Shown: in pieces, positions 62,189-64,000 of the stretch
Position numbering within the stretch: the first letter of the stretch is position 1
Layout: every line of letters starts with the position of its first letter
NCBI RefSeq assembly: GCF_042932805.1
Contig: NZ_CP170633.1
Location: 3,534,001-3,598,000, forward strand
Source of the DNA: Ascidiaceihabitans sp029251465
GTDB taxonomy: Bacteria; Pseudomonadota; Alphaproteobacteria; Rhodobacterales; Rhodobacteraceae
Direction of reading: 5' to 3'
DNA: 64,000 nucleotides
Position numbers and translations under genes: made by a program
Notes under the pieces: model-generated
The model's database searches: none
Told to the model about the DNA's origin: nothing
Seen by the model: the letters and a program-made list of their open reading frames with translations, nothing else

Positions 62189-63015
62189 AAGCAGCGCTGC
62201 TACAGCTAAATGTCTCGGACGATCCGGCGCAGAACCTGGTTCAAACGCTGGCTTATTTGGACGATGCAGTTGCGACCGGCGCGCAGTTTGTCCTGACCCC
62301 AGAGGTCACGAATTGCGTGTCGACCAGCCGGTCGCATCAGCAGGACGTTTTGCAGCACCAAGACCAAGATCAAACGTTAGCGGCCTTGCAAAATGCGGTC
62401 AAAGAACACGGAGTTTGGGTGCTGATCGGATCGCTTGCGTTGAAAACTGATGACGCAGACGGGCGATTTGCCAACCGGTCCTTCCTGATTGATCCACAGG
62501 GTCAGATCGTCGCGCATTACGACAAGATCCACATGTTTGATGTGCAAATTTCTGACACTGAGACGTTTCAGGAATCTGCCGGTTACCGCGCAGGAACTAA
62601 GGCGGTGGTTGCCAAGACCGACTTTGCTACACTCGGAATGGCGGTTTGTTACGACATGCGGTTCCCGTTGTTGTCGAATGCATTGGCCCAAGCGGGCGCG
62701 CAAATTCTAACCTATCCGGCTGCGTTTTCGCCCGTCACGGGGGCTGCGCATTGGCATTCTTTGCTGCGTGCGCGGGCCATTGAAACTGGCTGTTACGTGA
62801 TTGCGCCAGCGCAAACCGGACTGCATGCATCCAGCGGCACAAGTTCGCGCAGCACCTACGGTCATTCGCTTGTTGTGGCCCCATGGGGCGAGGTTATCCT
62901 TGACGCAGGCGCGGATGCTGGCGTTTATGCATTTGAAATAGATATGCAAAACGTGGCCGACGCACGTCGCAAAGTTCCGGCTTTGCACAACGCGCAACCC
63001 TTTGAGGCCCCGTAA
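62185..63015 (+). CDS. Nitrilase-superfamily amidohydrolase (Nit1/NIT2-like)
   Basis: 276-residue carbon-nitrogen hydrolase. The Glu-Lys-Cys triad is visible: VLTPEVTN (Glu), YDKIHMFDV (Lys) and MAVCYDMRFPLL (Cys). Nit1-type members hydrolyse deaminated glutathione; NIT2 acts as an omega-amidase. Pairing with glutaredoxin suggests a thiol-related substrate, which is inference. Starts with GTG at 62185, overlapping the grxC stop (GTGA). Confidence 0.88.
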   Translation: MKAALLQLNVSDDPAQNLVQTLAYLDDAVATGAQFVLTPEVTNCVSTSRSHQQDVLQHQDQDQTLAALQNAVKEHGVWVLIGSLALKTDDADGRFANRSFLIDPQGQIVAHYDKIHMFDVQISDTETFQESAGYRAGTKAVVAKTDFATLGMAVCYDMRFPLLSNALAQAGAQILTYPAAFSPVTGAAHWHSLLRARAIETGCYVIAPAQTGLHASSGTSSRSTYGHSLVVAPWGEVILDAGADAGVYAFEIDMQNVADARRKVPALHNAQPFEAP

Positions 63016-63031
63016 AAAATCGGCGCGCAAA

Positions 63032-63463
63032 ATGAGTAGCGACAAAAATGCCCTGGCAATTTCGCTGTTTGGCGAGATTTTGGCGGCGGATCAAACGGTC
63101 CGCAACCGGCTTAGTCGTGTGCTGCCCAAAGGCATGGAAATCTCGCATTTTTCGGTTTTGAACAATCTGGATTGGCACAACGGTGAACGATCACCCGCAC
63201 AACTGGCCGAGACGTTTAATGTGACGCGCGGGGCCATGACCAACACGCTGAGCAAGCTGGAATGGGCGGGCTACATTCATGTGCGCCCTGATTGGGATGA
63301 TGCGCGCCGCAAGATGGTGGCGATCAGCCCGTCTGGCAAAGCCGCGCGTGAACAGGCGCTGAGCGCAATCGCCCCGATGATCAACCAAGTGATCGAACAG
63401 CTGGGCGAGGACCGCGTCAAAGCAACCCTGCCGATTTTGCGCGAGCTGCGAAAACAGCTTTAG
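63032..63463 (+). CDS. MarR-family transcriptional regulator
   Basis: 143-residue winged-helix regulator. The helix-turn-helix is PAQLAETFNVTRGAMTNTLSKLEWAGYI and the wing RPDWDDARRKMVAISPSG. Effector and targets unknown. ATG 63032 is chosen; the frame is also open from 63002, inside the nitrilase-like gene. Convergent with ubiG (4-bp overlap). Confidence 0.85.
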   Translation: MSSDKNALAISLFGEILAADQTVRNRLSRVLPKGMEISHFSVLNNLDWHNGERSPAQLAETFNVTRGAMTNTLSKLEWAGYIHVRPDWDDARRKMVAISPSGKAAREQALSAIAPMINQVIEQLGEDRVKATLPILRELRKQL

Positions 63464-64000
63464 CTGGGTTTCACGCTTGCGGTCACGTAGTTCACGCTGA
63501 GATCGCGATCAGACAGTTTCCAGCCCCAAGTGATCGGGTTGAACACAAAGCCTTGGCGATCCACGGGTTCCATCCCCGACTGTTTGTGCAAATCAAACAG
63601 CTCGTCTGGCGTGATGAATTTGTTCCACTCGTGCGTGCCTTTGGGCAGCCAACGCATCACGTGTTCGGCCCCGACAATCGCAAACATGAACGATTTGGGA
63701 TTGCGGTTGATCGTCGAACACACGTGCAGCCCACCGGGTTTCAGCAGCAGTTGGCAGGCCGTCATGTAGGCGAGCGGATCAGCGACGTGTTCGACCACTT
63801 CCATGTTCAGGACCACGTCGAATTGTTCACCGGCTGCGGCCATCGCCTCGGCTGTGGTGAACCGGTAATCGATGTCCAATTCGGACTGCAGCGCGTGCGC
63901 TTGGGCGACGGGAATGTTGCGTTCGGCGGCATCCACACCCACAACAGTTGCCCCAAGCCGCGCCATGGGTTCTGACAGCAGACCCCCACCGCACCCGATG
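63460..64000 (-). CDS. ubiG: Ubiquinone O-methyltransferase UbiG, C-terminal part (cut by the window edge)
   Basis: SAM-dependent methyltransferase acting twice in ubiquinone synthesis. The visible ~180 residues start in the SAM loop (IGCGGGLLSEPMARLGATVVGVD) and continue with FDVVLNMEVVEHVADP, LLLKPGGLHVCSTINRNPKSF and the end YVTASVKPS. The N-terminus lies past position 64000, so the gene is truncated by the window, not broken. Confidence 0.93.
   Translation of the reverse strand, partial: IGCGGGLLSEPMARLGATVVGVDAAERNIPVAQAHALQSELDIDYRFTTAEAMAAAGEQFDVVLNMEVVEHVADPLAYMTACQLLLKPGGLHVCSTINRNPKSFMFAIVGAEHVMRWLPKGTHEWNKFITPDELFDLHKQSGMEPVDRQGFVFNPITWGWKLSDRDLSVNYVTASVKPS

Noticed and set aside
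1..64000. tRNA genes, CRISPR arrays, insertion sequences, prophage or gene-transfer-agent structural genes
   Set aside because: No cloverleaf-like conserved T-loop sequences, regularly spaced repeats, transposase motifs or phage structural motifs were seen. A tRNA and repeat scan by program would be decisive.

Overview
The window reads as a chromosomal segment from a marine alphaproteobacterium of the order Rhodobacterales (Roseobacter group). The basis is gene content and order: a RegA-SenC/RegB redox cluster, a tsaE-amgK-murU-addB-addA block, hslVU, a mnmE-mnmG-rsmG-parA-parB block carrying the alphaproteobacterial parS word, hrcA-grpE with no visible CIRCE, MaeB-type malic enzyme and a HemJ-type protoporphyrinogen oxidase. 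Almost all of the DNA is coding. I saw no insertion sequence, prophage, CRISPR array, rRNA or tRNA.

Layout. 1-4 kb: redox two-component system regA-senC (minus) diverging from regB (plus), then a PAS protein proposed to be the DivL-like regulator of the CtrA phosphorelay, preceded by a consensus CtrA box. 4-12.5 kb: tsaE, amgK, murU, addB and addA as one chain of overlapping genes. 12.5-21.6 kb: trxA, a KpsS-like carbohydrate protein, hslVU, a DUF900 lipoprotein, an MFS permease, smr-mltA-Tim44 (minus), and fxsA and secB (plus). 21.6-24.3 kb: dnaQ-coaE-aroE-maf on the minus strand.

24.26-24.67 kb is the largest gene-free gap. It holds three perfect DnaA boxes, AT-rich tracts and a perfect CtrA box, and is proposed as the chromosomal origin oriC. 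hemJ, rho, mnmE, mnmG, rsmG, parA and parB run away from it, and three perfect 16-bp parS sites lie inside mnmG (two) and rsmG (one). Together this is the replication-origin and segregation-centre domain of the chromosome.

32-51 kb holds mostly housekeeping genes: hemW-rdgB-rph, hrcA-grpE, mutS, maeB, a PfkB kinase, an exported MsrA, a sulfotransferase-like protein, argG, ilvA, an Hpt protein convergent with a receiver-PP2C phosphatase, two Nudix hydrolases, hslO and cca. 51-56.4 kb holds a tandem ABC exporter pair and a TrmA/RlmD-type RNA methyltransferase. 56.4-60.3 kb is an envelope cluster: two L,D-transpeptidases, a CAP-domain lipoprotein, two tandem paralogous ~60-residue secreted or membrane mini-proteins, then hemH. 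60.3-64 kb ends with a methyltransferase, comF, grxC, a nitrilase-family hydrolase, a MarR regulator and a truncated ubiG.

The most notable signals are the origin with its CtrA box, the second CtrA box in front of the DivL-like gene (together suggesting CtrA acts on replication and on its own phosphorelay), parS sites embedded in coding sequence, and the mini-protein pair, whose last 21 residues are identical despite nine synonymous codon differences.
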